Source of the DNA: Limimaricola sp.
Lineage (GTDB): Bacteria > Pseudomonadota > Alphaproteobacteria > Rhodobacterales > Rhodobacteraceae
NCBI RefSeq assembly: GCF_016125575.1
Contig: NZ_WGLM01000006.1
Span: 230,140-294,139 of the forward strand
Direction of reading: 5' to 3'
DNA: 64,000 nucleotides
In this document: piece by piece, positions 51,461-63,380 of the stretch
Position numbering within the stretch: the stretch's first letter is position 1
Layout: each line of letters opens with the position of its first letter
The notes under the pieces: model-generated
Databases searched by the model: none
What the model saw: the letters and a program-made list of their open reading frames with translations, nothing else
What the model was told of the DNA's origin: nothing
Made by a program: the position numbers and the translations under genes

Positions 51461-52213
51461 ATGAGCGACCCGATCATCATGACAGATAAACTGACCCAAA
51501 GCTTCGACGGCGTCAGGGCCGTGGACAGCCTGACCTTGGAAATCGCCAAGGGCGAGGTTTTTGGCTTTCTGGGCCATAACGGCGCGGGCAAGACAACCAC
51601 GGTCCAGATGCTGACGACCCTTGCCAAGCCGGCCTCGGGCACCGCACGGGTCGCCGGACATGACATCCGGACAGATCCCCTTTCGGTGCGACGCTCCATC
51701 GGTTACGTCCCTGAAAACGTGCGACTTTACGACACCCAGACGGCGACAGAGAACCTGTTGTTCTTTGCCCGGCTGTCGGGCGTCGAGGCGCCGCAAGCGC
51801 GGGTGGCCGAGGTGCTGGACCTGCTGGACTGCACCTATCTGGCACATCAGCGCGTCGGCGGGTTTTCCAAGGGGATGCGGCAGCGGGTGGGGCTGGCGCA
51901 GGCAATTCTGCACCGGCCGTCCGTGCTGTTTCTGGACGAGCCGACGTCGGGCCTTGACCCGATGGGTATCAAGATGCTGCGCGATCTGATCATCCGGCTG
52001 AACATCGAGTTCGGCATGACGATCTTCATGAACACCCACCTGATTTCCGAGATCGCCAAGACCTGCACATCCATCGCGGTGCTGAGCCATGGCAAGCTGG
52101 TGTTTCATGACCGCATCGAGGCCGTCACGGCCCGCTACGGCGACGACGCGGCGCTTGAAGAGCTGTACCTGTCGCTGACCCCGGTAGGTCGCTTGGCCGG
52201 GGCCGCGGCATGA
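51461..52213 (+). CDS. ABC-2 type transporter ATP-binding protein
   Basis: 250 residues. Walker A GHNGAGKTTTVQ, signature FSKGMRQRVGLAQAI, Walker B VLFLDEPTSGLDP and switch MNTHLISEI. This is the CcmA/NatA/NosF-type exporter ATPase. Strong Shine-Dalgarno GCAAGGAG. The following permease gene overlaps its TGA (ATGA), and the operon has a separate promoter region (51343-51460) after a terminator. The architecture ATPase-permease-permease-secreted protein resembles NosFY-type and other ABC-2 sets; no nitrous-oxide genes are present. Confidence 0.92.
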   Translation: MSDPIIMTDKLTQSFDGVRAVDSLTLEIAKGEVFGFLGHNGAGKTTTVQMLTTLAKPASGTARVAGHDIRTDPLSVRRSIGYVPENVRLYDTQTATENLLFFARLSGVEAPQARVAEVLDLLDCTYLAHQRVGGFSKGMRQRVGLAQAILHRPSVLFLDEPTSGLDPMGIKMLRDLIIRLNIEFGMTIFMNTHLISEIAKTCTSIAVLSHGKLVFHDRIEAVTARYGDDAALEELYLSLTPVGRLAGAAA

Positions 52214-53154
52214 GCCCCGCGATGAGCCCGCGCTGGTTGGTCGCCCGCCAGTCGGCCCTATTCGTCCTGCGCGAGCGGACGGTGGCCCTGCTGGGGGCAA
52301 TGTTCATTGTTCTGGTGCTAATCTCGGCATGGTTGGGATGGTCGGCTACGGCAACTGTCGACGGCATCTATCAACAGGCAACCGTTTTCCTGAAGGCCGC
52401 AGGCCGCACGGTGCCGCCCAACCCGGTTTTTGACATGTCGCCGCTGTTCCTGATGCGCAACATGTCGGTCTATGTGGCGCTGATCGGGGCCCTTTCGGCC
52501 ATCGTGATCGGTAACCGGTTGGTCTGCCTTGATCGCAAGGCGGGCGTCCTACCCCTGATCGGCATCCGCCCGCTGAGCCAAGGCGACTATGCCATCGGCA
52601 AGATCGCGGCATTGGGCGCGCTGATAGCGGGCCTGTCCATTGTTGCCGCCGTCGCGGCGACGGCCACCTTTCTGGTCTTGCCATCGATTCAGCTGAGCCT
52701 TCTGCAATGGGCGCAACTTGTCGGATTCATGGTGGTTTCGGCGGTATACATGGCCATTTTCGGGTTGATAGGGCTGGCCACGGGGGCGTGGTCCCGCTCG
52801 GAAACCGTGGGGTTGCTGTTGCCGGTGACCGCATGGCTGGCGCTAACCTTCATCCTTCCACAACTGACCGCAAACCTGAACCCGACCGCTGCGATCAACC
52901 CGATCTCTGCGCTGGCGGCACCGCCTGACATCGGTTTCTTCCACTGGACCGCGCAAATCCTCGGGCCGTTCTCGCTGGCAGATTCGTTCAAGTTCGCCTC
53001 TGCGCGCCTGCTGGACTACCTGCCGCCCGACATTTCCCCACCCTCTTTCATCCCCCCGTTCCTCGATCTGCTGCTTGCCCTCGTTGCGGCGACGGCCCTG
53101 GCATGGCGCTCGCTGACCGGCCTCGCCATGACGCAAGGAGACTACAATGTCTGA
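52210..53154 (+). CDS. ABC-2 type permease, first subunit
   Basis: 314 residues with about six membrane helices. After a cytoplasmic start and first helix (ALLGAMFIVLVLISAWLGW) comes a periplasmic loop with VFLKAAGRTVPPNPVFDMS, then helices at VALIGALSAIVIGNRL, IAALGALIAGLSIVAAVAA, LVGFMVVSAVYMAIFGLIGLATGAW and the last near 280-300. This is an ABC-2/NosY-like permease (loop ...TLKPDPVFD... in other members). Start ATG 52210 overlaps the ATPase stop; MSP start at +4 codons would also be fitting. Forms a heterodimer with the next gene's product. Confidence 0.86.
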   Translation: MSPAMSPRWLVARQSALFVLRERTVALLGAMFIVLVLISAWLGWSATATVDGIYQQATVFLKAAGRTVPPNPVFDMSPLFLMRNMSVYVALIGALSAIVIGNRLVCLDRKAGVLPLIGIRPLSQGDYAIGKIAALGALIAGLSIVAAVAATATFLVLPSIQLSLLQWAQLVGFMVVSAVYMAIFGLIGLATGAWSRSETVGLLLPVTAWLALTFILPQLTANLNPTAAINPISALAAPPDIGFFHWTAQILGPFSLADSFKFASARLLDYLPPDISPPSFIPPFLDLLLALVAATALAWRSLTGLAMTQGDYNV

Positions 53155-54154
53155 TGCCATCATGACCCCGGCCGCTGTGGCCCCAAGCCCAATACGCACC
53201 ATCGCGGCCAAGGACATCCGCGATGCCCTGCGCGACCGCTTTGTCCTGATCGTTACCGTTTTTCTGGGCATTGCCGCCGTGGTGGCGCTGCTGACCGGCG
53301 CGATCGCGCTGCGCAATGACGTTGCCACCTATGACGCGGCCAAGGCGACGCTGTTGGCACTGGGCAAATCGGCAGGCGAAATCAAGGCGCCCGAGTTCTA
53401 TCCGCTGCGCCTGCTGCGCGGGGCCATCGAGCAGATCGAGATCATCGGTGCCGCCATCTCGATCCTGATCGGCTATCGCGCCGCGGCCAGCGAACGCGGG
53501 CGCCAGACACTGGCGCTGATGCTGACGCGGCCAATGCGTCCGTGGCAGTTCGTGGCTGGCAAGGCGCTGGCCGGGATCGCGCTGCTGGCCGGTGGTCTGG
53601 CGCTGGTGCTGGGGATGCTCACGGCGGTGCTGCATCTGAGTTCCGGTGTGGGCCTTGTGCCCGATGACCTGCTGCGGATCGCGATCGTCTGGGGCGTGGC
53701 CGTCGCCTATTCCGCCTGTTTCTTCCTCGTGGCCTTCATCCTGACGCTTCACATGCGGCAGATCTCACATGCGCTGCTGGCTGCCTTTGCAGTCTGGCTG
53801 ACGCTGGTGCTGATCGCGCCGCAGGTCGGCGACACGCTCGACCCCGACAACCAGGTGGCCGGTGGCGTCTTTGCCCAACTGCAGATCAGCAAGCCCGATC
53901 AGACGCAGATCATGAAGGGGTTCGCCACCTTCGAGGCGCTGCGCAACGGGATCGAGGAAGCCTCGGTCACCAAGCATTTCGAGCGGTTCACCTTCGCCGT
54001 TCTGGGCATCAAATCCACCTATACCGGCATGGCGCTCTGGCCGGTCCTCGTCGAGATGACCAGCAACCTGATCTGGATCGTGATGACAGTTCTCGGCCTT
54101 GGCGCGCTGGCACTGGCCCTCCCTCTTAACCCCGACCGGCTTGCAAAAGCCTGA
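53147..54154 (+). CDS. ABC-2 type permease, second subunit
   Basis: 335 residues with six or so helices: a first helix at ~30-50 (FVLIVTVFLGIAAVVALLTG), a periplasmic loop (RNDVATYDAAKATLLALG), ISILIGYRAAASERGRQTLALMLTRPMRPWQF as the conserved cytoplasmic coupling segment, and later helices. It overlaps the previous gene by 8 bases, indicating coupling and probable heterodimer with it. The secreted repeat protein gene follows 20 bases later. Export of a protein, polysaccharide or peptide is plausible; substrate is unknown. Confidence 0.86.
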   Translation: MSDAIMTPAAVAPSPIRTIAAKDIRDALRDRFVLIVTVFLGIAAVVALLTGAIALRNDVATYDAAKATLLALGKSAGEIKAPEFYPLRLLRGAIEQIEIIGAAISILIGYRAAASERGRQTLALMLTRPMRPWQFVAGKALAGIALLAGGLALVLGMLTAVLHLSSGVGLVPDDLLRIAIVWGVAVAYSACFFLVAFILTLHMRQISHALLAAFAVWLTLVLIAPQVGDTLDPDNQVAGGVFAQLQISKPDQTQIMKGFATFEALRNGIEEASVTKHFERFTFAVLGIKSTYTGMALWPVLVEMTSNLIWIVMTVLGLGALALALPLNPDRLAKA

Positions 54155-54173
54155 TTTCAAAGGAAAGACGACC

Positions 54174-54803
54174 ATGACCCTGAAGAGAAACCTTTCGACC
54201 CTCGCGCTTGCCTCGCTGCTGGGCCTGACCATGACAACCGGCGTGATGGCGCAAAACAAGGACACCGATGGCGACGGCATTCCGGACTCGGCCGAGGCGC
54301 TGCTGGGCACCGATCCGCTGGTGGCCGATACCGATGGCGACGGGCAGAATGACCTCGCCGACAAAGACCCCACATTCATGGCCAATCCCATCGACATGAC
54401 CGGCGCGCCGGCGCCGTTCGTGATTAAGGAGGCGTTGGTGGAAAACAACTACGACTATGCCGCCAACAAGACCGCCCCCGACCACCTGGAATTGCTGGTC
54501 GTGAACAAGGGCACCTCGCCACTGACGGGCATGTCGATTTACTACACGATCACCGACGGGCAGAGCGGCAAGGTTGAAGGCACGTTCCGCAAGCTTGACG
54601 GCTTCAGTGTGCCGGCCGGGGGCGAGGCGCGCATCCACTTCGACGCCGGCACCATGCCGGGCCATTTCCGCGCCAACCCCAACTCGATCTACGTCACCAG
54701 CACGGCCTCGAAGACGTTTTCGATTGTGCTGAAAGCGCCCGGATTTGCCCCGGTCACCGCCACCATCAACAAGGACAAGGGCGGCGCCGAAACCGCCGAC
54801 TGA
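54174..54803 (+). CDS. Secreted protein with thrombospondin type 3-like calcium repeats
   Basis: 209 residues. Signal peptide MTLKRNLSTLALASLLGLTM, cleaved near GVMAQN. Right after come two calcium-loop repeats of the TSP3/EF type: DTDGDGIPDSAEALLGTDP and DTDGDGQNDLADKDP. The C-terminal ~140 residues are an all-beta Ig-like domain (APDHLELLVVNKG, ISIYYTITDGQSGK, GEARIHFDAGTMPGHF). It probably binds Ca2+ in the periplasm or outside and works with the ABC-2 exporter directly upstream, perhaps as its cargo or as a receptor. ATG at 54174 preceded by AAAGGAAAG. Confidence 0.85.
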   Translation: MTLKRNLSTLALASLLGLTMTTGVMAQNKDTDGDGIPDSAEALLGTDPLVADTDGDGQNDLADKDPTFMANPIDMTGAPAPFVIKEALVENNYDYAANKTAPDHLELLVVNKGTSPLTGMSIYYTITDGQSGKVEGTFRKLDGFSVPAGGEARIHFDAGTMPGHFRANPNSIYVTSTASKTFSIVLKAPGFAPVTATINKDKGGAETAD

Positions 54804-54913
54804 CGGCACCACTCGGGCGTTGCGCCGGAGCGGGCGGGCGCCGTCAAACGAACTCGGGCTGTGGCGGGGCAGACGGAGGGCTGGCGTCCTGCTATGCCCC
54901 AACGCAGCCCCTT

Positions 54914-55095
54914 CCGTCAGGTCAATATTCGCCCGAAACCATCCGCCTGGCGGGGATGATGTATGCACGCTTTCCGCTGTCGCCTGAGAACGGCGACAGC
55001 CTGTTGCACGAAAGCGGCGTTGGCGTCAGCCGCGAGAGGGTGCGGTTCTGGTGGTGCCGGTTCGGGCACATGTTCGTCGCCAAGCGCCGGCAGCC
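54914..55095 (+). pseudogene. IS6-family transposase fragment
   Basis: In the frame ATG 54956, the peptide SPETIRLAGMMYARFPLS, then LLHESGVGVSRERVRFWWCRFG and HMFVAKRRQ (54929-55093) matches the N-terminal part of IS6-family DDE transposases (SPEVIRLTVMMYVRYPLS...ERGIDICHETVRFWWNRFGPMFA in Rhodobacteraceae copies). After RRQ the similarity stops and the frame soon ends, so the catalytic DDE domain is absent. No terminal inverted repeats are visible in the ~300-base gap. It ends 7 bases before the stop codon of the giant gene on the opposite strand, so the insertion or a deletion reached the end of that gene. Confidence 0.75.
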
Positions 55096-55100
55096 CTGTC

Positions 55101-58100
55101 CTAGAAGGACATCGAGTAGGTACCCCCCACCGTGACCGCACCCGTTCCACCCATCCCCACGGAACTGTCGAACTGCCCCGGTCCCATCTCGGTGACATAG
55201 CGCCACGAGACTGATCCACTGGTCGCCGTGCCGGATTGTTCAGCATCGAGGGCAAGGCTCCACGACCTGCCATGGGCATCCAGCGGGTGGGCATATTCGA
55301 TCGAGGTGCCGAACCCGAAGGACGCGGCATCGGCGCCAATCGCCCGGCTATAGGCCAGCCGCGGCGCGACCGATAGTGTGTCGGCATCGCCCGGAAGCAG
55401 GTCGGACATCCTGAGCTCGGCGAAGAGGCGCGCGCCTGAAAGCGCAGGCAGGTCCAGGGCGCCGGTATCGCGCAGTGCACCGCGCGCGGCCACGATCGCG
55501 GCCTTGCCACCGGGTGACCAGGCGAGGTCGGCCCCCACACGCGGGCTGAAAGTCAGCCCCAAGGCGCGGGTTTCGCCCGACACCGCGACGCCGCCGAAGC
55601 CCGCAGCATAGGTGTAGGACCCGGTCGCGCCGATCGTCCCGCCATCCCGGTCAAAGGTCAGATCGATACGATGCTTGCCGCCCGCGATGCCAAGGTACCA
55701 GTCGACGAACAGGGCATGATCGACGCGGGCCGCGCCATAAAGCCCGGCATTGAGGCCCACGCCGTCGATCTGGCCCATTGCCAGCCCCGTCACGGCCGAT
55801 CGTGTGCCGTAAAGCCCGAAGAAGGTGCCGCTGACGCGGTCGGGGGTCGCGAAACGCTCGCGCCGCGCGCTGAAGCCGACCATGCCTTGCGACAGCCCGT
55901 TGGCTGGCTTCGTCCAGCTCAGGTCGCCCGAGACGATTGTCCAGCTGTCGCGCTGGCAATCATGCGTCTCGTGCCGGAAGCTGCCAGCGACCGAGGCGCC
56001 GGTGTCATCGGCATGAGCCGCGAAGGCATGAGTCTCGCCCGCGCCCGGATTGGGCAGTGCGCAGGGATCGGCCGGGGTTTCGGTGGCCAGCGCCTCAAAG
56101 ACCACCCGGCGGTTGCGGCTCTTGCCGTCCGCGGTTGCATTGTCAGCAATCGGACGGGTCTCGCCATAGCCGCGCGGCTCCATCCGCGCAGGCGCGATGC
56201 CACGTTGGGCCAGCGCCTCAGCCACTGCCGCCGCCCGGGCCCGGCTCAGTGCGAGGTTTGCCTCCGCGGTACCGTCGCTGTCGGTATGGCCCGCAATCTC
56301 GAAGCGGACATCGGGACATCCACTCACCAGCGCAGCCAGACGGTCAAGCACAGGGCCGTTCTCTGCCGGGATCACCGCACTGGCCGAGGCGAATTGCAGA
56401 GGCGATCCGGCCAGAAGCGCCGTTGCCGCCGCCATGCAGTAGTCCCCCGTATGACGCGATTTCAGCCGGTCGAGGGCCCCCGACGCATAGCTTTGCATCC
56501 GGCCCGCCTGCTGGGTCATCGTCGCGGCCATGTCGTTGCTGAGGATGTGCGTCAGCTCATCCTTGATCTGCGGCAGCAGCCTGCCGTCAAGCGGGATATG
56601 GTTGTTGACCACGCCGTTGGACGTCGCGCTCGCGGCCTCGCCATCGAACGTCAGCGCGAAGCCGAGGTAATAGGTCTGGCTCATCGCGGCGTTAGGCGTG
56701 TCGTCGGGAACGATCTTTTCCAGCCCGCCCCCCAGCCCGGGCGTATAGGGCCCGGCCTGCGGAGGCACCGCCGCCGAGACCTGATAGCCCGCCTTCTCGA
56801 CCACCAGCGTGTAGGTGCCCGATTGCGCGGTCGCGGCGTTCAGGATGTAGGTATAGCGGCCATCGGCATCAGTCAGCGATCCGTTTGCCTGCCCAAGGGT
56901 CACGTCGAGCCAGCTGTCAGGCACGGCTGTGCCGTTGAAGGTCAGGGTCACCTTCACCCCGGGAAGCGGCGCAAAGCTTTCGCTGTCGTAGACCACCCCG
57001 CTGGGATCGACGAAAACGGCGTCCTGATTCACCTTAACGGCGCCGGCCCCTACCAGGATTGCCTCGATACGGTTGCCCGCATTGGTCGCATCCGCGCTGG
57101 CGGCGGTCGGGTCGATCGCAGCGCCGGGATCGGTGAATTGCAGGCCGTAGGTCCCGGCCGGCAGGCCGACGAACCGATAGCGGCCGTCGCTGTCGGTCGT
57201 GGTGCAGACCGGCTGGTTCTCGGTATCGAGGACCGGCACGTAATCGGCACCCGTGGCCTGCAACAGGCATACCGTCACCCCCGCCTTGCCCGAAAGATAG
57301 GCCCGGACCTGGCCACTCACCTCGCCGGGAAAGCCGGTGCCGGTGGGGCTGCCATTACCTGCCGCCGAGCTGTTGCCACCGACCGCGCTTTGCGCGCTGA
57401 TCGGGTCCCCCACCGGTGGCGATGCGGTGATCGTGGCAAGGTTCTTGACCCCGCCCGCGGCAATCGCCCCGGCCTCCAGCGCATAGGTGGCCCGATAGGT
57501 CCAGCTGTCCCCCGGGGCCATCGTGGTGCCCGACGCGGGCGCAATGCGGACTGGGCCCGTGCTCAGCGTAAGGGGCTTGCCATTCACATCGGTGAAATCG
57601 TCCTGCAGGCCGATATCGGAGAGCGTGACGTTGCCGGTATTTTTCACGAGTATCGTGTAGATCAGCACATCGCCTACCCGCACCCCGTCATCCAGCGCCG
57701 TTTCGTCCACCGTCTTGGTCACGCTCAGCTCGGCCTTGGCGGTCAGCGGCGTGACCACGCCGTTTCCGGTGGCGGGCGCGCTGGTAGCGGTGGAGGCAGT
57801 GGCGTCGGCGCCCGAGTAGACGCTGAAGCGGTCCGCTGCGCCCGAGGGCGGGGTCGCCGTTGCGCTGGCCACGTTTTCCACCCCGCCGGCATCGAGGTCG
57901 GCCTGGGTCAGGGTGTAGCTCGCCCCGTAGCTCCAGGTCTCGCCCACGTCGAGCACGCCATTGCTGTTGGTGTCGCCCGAGACGTAGACCTCGTCCGCCG
58001 TCAGCGCGTCGTCCAGCACGACGTTCGTCAGCGAGACATTGCCGCTGTTCTTCACAGTGATCGTGTAGTCCAGCACGTCGCCCGGCTGTGGCGGGTTCGA

Positions 58101-59033
58101 CAGGCCGGTGGCATTTGCGGTCTTTGTCACCGTCATCGCCGGGGTTTCGGCTGCCGAAGCAATTTGCTTTGCCACGGCGCAGATACGGTCGCTGAGGGCC
58201 GCGATGTACCCCTTGGTGGGATTGGCGATATCAGCGTAGGTCGAACCGACGATGACATTCGAGGCGGCCCCGGCCACGGTATCCATCATCGTCTTGAATG
58301 CCGCGTCGTAGGTGGTGTCCGGATTGCGCGGATCGTAGGTATTGGCCGGGTCGTATCGCAGGGCCGCCTCGGCGGCCAACATGATGACAATCTGGTGGCC
58401 TGCATCGCGGAGCGTCTTGGCCCCGGCCTCCAGCGCTGCCTGGTCACTTACCTTGCCAAGCCCCGAGGTCAGACCGTTGGCGTCGGTCAGCATCACCACG
58501 ATGGAAGGCACGCTGCTGCGCACTGGAGCGCCGCCGTCGGTCTTGTAGGCACTGGTATCGTAGGCCGTGATGCCATTCGCGGCATAGCTCATCGCCGCGC
58601 CCGGATAGGTGGAGCCATTACCATTGCGGGTATAGGCAGCGGCGACGGTAGGAAAGGATCCGGTCAGGCCACTGATCAGCGTCGGACTGGTCGCCCAGGC
58701 CACCAGTGCACCACGGAAACCTGCCGTGGCATCGAAGGCAAAGCTATTGGCAACCGAACTGATAAAGGTTTGGGAATCCTCGAATTCGTTATTGGGCGTG
58801 CCCGAGGTGCCGCTGACCACGCTGGTGGATTCGTCGTTGAGAAACCACAGTTCGACCTGCCCACCACATTGGGCCGTCGGGGCCGCCCATGCAGGGCCGC
58901 CCACTGCGTTCAGCAAACCAAGCGCAAGCACAGCCAAGAGACTCAGACGGCCGAAGCGGATGGTGTCGTGGCAGATCTGACAAAGCCGGGCAAGCGACGG
59001 TCTGAAGCCGATTTTCTTTCGCGTCGTGTTCAT
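55101..59033 (-). CDS. Giant chimeric outer-membrane protein: vWA-like, DUF11, OmpA and beta-barrel
   Basis: 1310 residues. A very long signal peptide (~50 residues, hydrophobic core LSLLAVLALGLLNAVGG) is followed by a DUF1194/vWA-like domain (~55-290: VELWFLNDESTSVV, VPSIVVMLTDANG), two DUF11-like repeats (~300-400 and ~435-545, each with VGDVL-YTI-VKNTGNV), a SdrD/CNA-B-like module (~570-640: SDGRYRFVGLPAGTYGLQFTDP), a carboxypeptidase-regulatory-like domain (~675-760), an OmpA C-domain binding peptidoglycan (~880-985: FEIAGHTDSDGTAEANLALSRARAAAVAEAL) and a C-terminal ~260-residue autotransporter-like beta-barrel ending in Phe (TYSMSF). The order OmpA domain before barrel is unusual. Start ATG 59033 (MNTTRKK), with GGAG upstream. 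Possibly an adhesin or stabilising giant of the outer membrane. Confidence 0.87.
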   Translation of the reverse strand: MNTTRKKIGFRPSLARLCQICHDTIRFGRLSLLAVLALGLLNAVGGPAWAAPTAQCGGQVELWFLNDESTSVVSGTSGTPNNEFEDSQTFISSVANSFAFDATAGFRGALVAWATSPTLISGLTGSFPTVAAAYTRNGNGSTYPGAAMSYAANGITAYDTSAYKTDGGAPVRSSVPSIVVMLTDANGLTSGLGKVSDQAALEAGAKTLRDAGHQIVIMLAAEAALRYDPANTYDPRNPDTTYDAAFKTMMDTVAGAASNVIVGSTYADIANPTKGYIAALSDRICAVAKQIASAAETPAMTVTKTANATGLSNPPQPGDVLDYTITVKNSGNVSLTNVVLDDALTADEVYVSGDTNSNGVLDVGETWSYGASYTLTQADLDAGGVENVASATATPPSGAADRFSVYSGADATASTATSAPATGNGVVTPLTAKAELSVTKTVDETALDDGVRVGDVLIYTILVKNTGNVTLSDIGLQDDFTDVNGKPLTLSTGPVRIAPASGTTMAPGDSWTYRATYALEAGAIAAGGVKNLATITASPPVGDPISAQSAVGGNSSAAGNGSPTGTGFPGEVSGQVRAYLSGKAGVTVCLLQATGADYVPVLDTENQPVCTTTDSDGRYRFVGLPAGTYGLQFTDPGAAIDPTAASADATNAGNRIEAILVGAGAVKVNQDAVFVDPSGVVYDSESFAPLPGVKVTLTFNGTAVPDSWLDVTLGQANGSLTDADGRYTYILNAATAQSGTYTLVVEKAGYQVSAAVPPQAGPYTPGLGGGLEKIVPDDTPNAAMSQTYYLGFALTFDGEAASATSNGVVNNHIPLDGRLLPQIKDELTHILSNDMAATMTQQAGRMQSYASGALDRLKSRHTGDYCMAAATALLAGSPLQFASASAVIPAENGPVLDRLAALVSGCPDVRFEIAGHTDSDGTAEANLALSRARAAAVAEALAQRGIAPARMEPRGYGETRPIADNATADGKSRNRRVVFEALATETPADPCALPNPGAGETHAFAAHADDTGASVAGSFRHETHDCQRDSWTIVSGDLSWTKPANGLSQGMVGFSARRERFATPDRVSGTFFGLYGTRSAVTGLAMGQIDGVGLNAGLYGAARVDHALFVDWYLGIAGGKHRIDLTFDRDGGTIGATGSYTYAAGFGGVAVSGETRALGLTFSPRVGADLAWSPGGKAAIVAARGALRDTGALDLPALSGARLFAELRMSDLLPGDADTLSVAPRLAYSRAIGADAASFGFGTSIEYAHPLDAHGRSWSLALDAEQSGTATSGSVSWRYVTEMGPGQFDSSVGMGGTGAVTVGGTYSMSF

Positions 59034-59742
59034 CAACAGCTACTCCGGTCCCGGCAGCACTGCAGTGCGCCACTTGCATTCTCGGTTACGGCGAGGGAAC
59101 GGACCGCTCGTTCTGCCCACCGGAAAGCGCAGATAACTGCCGCGAGAATCGCAATTGGCGCGGTCTGCTCAATCAGCGGGGATGGAGGTAAAACGGACCC
59201 GTCCCAAGCCTTTTTTCAGAACGCATAGCCTTCCAAAAAACGTAACTGCGAGTCACTTTTTGGGCGACTGAACGAAGGACATTGTCGCGGATATCCTTCG
59301 GATAGTCAGATAGCCGAATTATCTGCCTGCTTTGGTCATTTTGGCGGAAGTCTGACCGGACGCTGGTCAGGTGGAACATGGTGGGATGTCATGAAAGCCA
59401 TGCCGGGGTTGGCACGCGACAAGGACATCACGCGCCGGATGATCGCAGGACTGGTCGTCGAGGCGTTGAATTTCTGACCGCAGATTACCGCGCCACCCGA
59501 CGGCAGCGCTGACCCTAACGCGTAAAGTGGAAGGGGAAGGAGGCTCCAGCGCAAGCTTTCCGCGACGGTGATGATTTACTCACCCATAACTTTCGGAGGC
59601 GTTTTCAGATAAACCCCAGTTGAGGGGTGGCAAGGGGCGAGCCAGACTGGTCCAAGAGTATTGCCTGCTAGGCTCTTTGCGGACACCAGCCGGGCACAAA
59701 AAAACGGCCTACGGCGATGTGCCCGTAAGCCGTCGATTTGTT
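59034..59742. other. 709-base gap between giant gene and tRNA
   Basis: No convincing gene. The plus strand has a short open segment 59340-59476 (WWDVMKAMPGLARDKDITRR..., stop TGA 59474) with no start signal, perhaps the tail of a decayed mobile-element gene; the minus strand has a similar remnant (RQIIRLSDYPKDIRDNVLRS, 59173-59330). The A-rich terminator lies at the distal end. Confidence 0.5.
59698..59733 (-). terminator. Terminator of the rRNA operon
   Basis: On the minus strand ACGGCTTACGG (59733-59723) pairs with CCGTAGGCCGT (59714-59704) with one mismatch, followed by seven T. It ends the 16S-23S-5S-tRNA-fMet transcript. Confidence 0.88.
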
Positions 59743-59819
<77 letters not shown>

Positions 59820-59886
59820 CCAATGCGCACCTCGCGTAAGACAGAAGCGAGGTACATCGAAAAAGAGAGATAAGGATGTTTCTTTC

Positions 59887-60006
59887 TAGGTCTGGCAGTG
59901 ACTTACTCTCCCACGTCTTGAGACGCAGTACCATCAGCGCAACGGCACTTAACGGCCGAGTTCGGAATGGGGTCGGGTGTATTGCTCGTGCTATGACCAC
60001 CAGACC
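59887..60006 (-). rRNA. 5S ribosomal RNA
   Basis: Minus-strand start GGTCTGGTGGTCATAGCACG and 3' end CACTGCCAGACC, closing the helix I complementarity; internal CCGATCCCATTCCGAACTCG-type segment seen (CCGACCCCATTCCGAACTCG). Ends estimated to a few bases. Confidence 0.95.
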
Positions 60007-60083
60007 AAGGAAGAAACATCGTTTCCAAGTCAAATACACGCGTCATGGTCGTGTATGCTTCTGATCTCAGTCTTGCTTCTACT

Positions 60084-60091
60084 GGATCAAA

Positions 60092-60097
<6 letters not shown>
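60084..60097 (-). repeat. 23S processing stem, distal arm
   Basis: GGATCAAATCAAGC here is perfectly complementary to GCTTGATTTGATCC at 62909-62922. The 14-bp stem encloses the 23S and is the expected RNase III target. Confidence 0.8.
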
Positions 60098-62914
<2,817 letters not shown>

Positions 62915-63132
62915 TTTGATCCAGGAAAAGCAAGGCTCGGCGCCTCGCCTTCCCCAGCGTCATCGCACTTCTTCCCATCCGTTTCCCTGGTTCGTGGAAA
63001 CGGACGTTGGTTAGTGTACTAGACTTGGACAACGCCACCTTTGCGGCCGGAACCTGAGTTCCGCCGCGGCCGCACCCCTTACTCGGGGCCGCCAGTGGCG
63101 CTGATGTTTCTCTCTGAACGATGTCAAAGCTC

Positions 63133-63301
63133 GAACGTCTTCGTTCAAGCCGCTCGAACGCTTGCGTTCGAACGTCATCCGACGGATCGGATGAACAAAC
63201 GCAGCACGCTGCGCTTGTTGATCGGATCCTCGTGTCACAGAATTCGGCTCTCGAACTTCGTGCCGAAGTTCTGCCGCCATGCGCACTTTCTGGGAAAGTG
63301 C
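63133..63301. repeat. Cluster of six hairpins in the 23S-tRNA-Ala spacer
   Basis: Perfect or near-perfect stems at 63133-63146 (GAACG), 63154-63171 (TCGAACG, 7 bp), 63175-63194 (TCATCCGA, 8 bp), 63194-63219 (AACAA-CGCAGC), 63253-63271 (GAACTTCG, 8 bp) and 63283-63301 (GCACTTTC, 8 bp). They follow one another with little gap. Confidence 0.75.
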
Positions 63302-63303
63302 TT

Positions 63304-63379
63304 TGGTGGAGCCTATCGGGATCGAACCGATGACCCTCTGCTTGCAAAGCAGATGCTCTCCCAGCTGAGCTAAGGCCCC
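63304..63379 (-). tRNA. tRNA-Ala (TGC)
   Basis: 76 bases with CCA. Anticodon loop TTTGCAA gives TGC; acceptor GGGGCCT pairs with AGGCTCC (one G-T); the T arm reads CGGTTCGATCCCG. Lies between 16S and 23S as usual. Confidence 0.97.
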
Positions 63380-63380
63380 A

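Noticed and set aside
55671..59228. 1185-codon open frame opposite the giant gene
   Set aside because: Basic, low-complexity translation with no domain; the minus frame carries recognisable OmpA and DUF11 modules.
59336..59554. Small frames near the tRNA-fMet gene
   Set aside because: They have no start signals; at most they are decayed remnants, which are noted under the gap.
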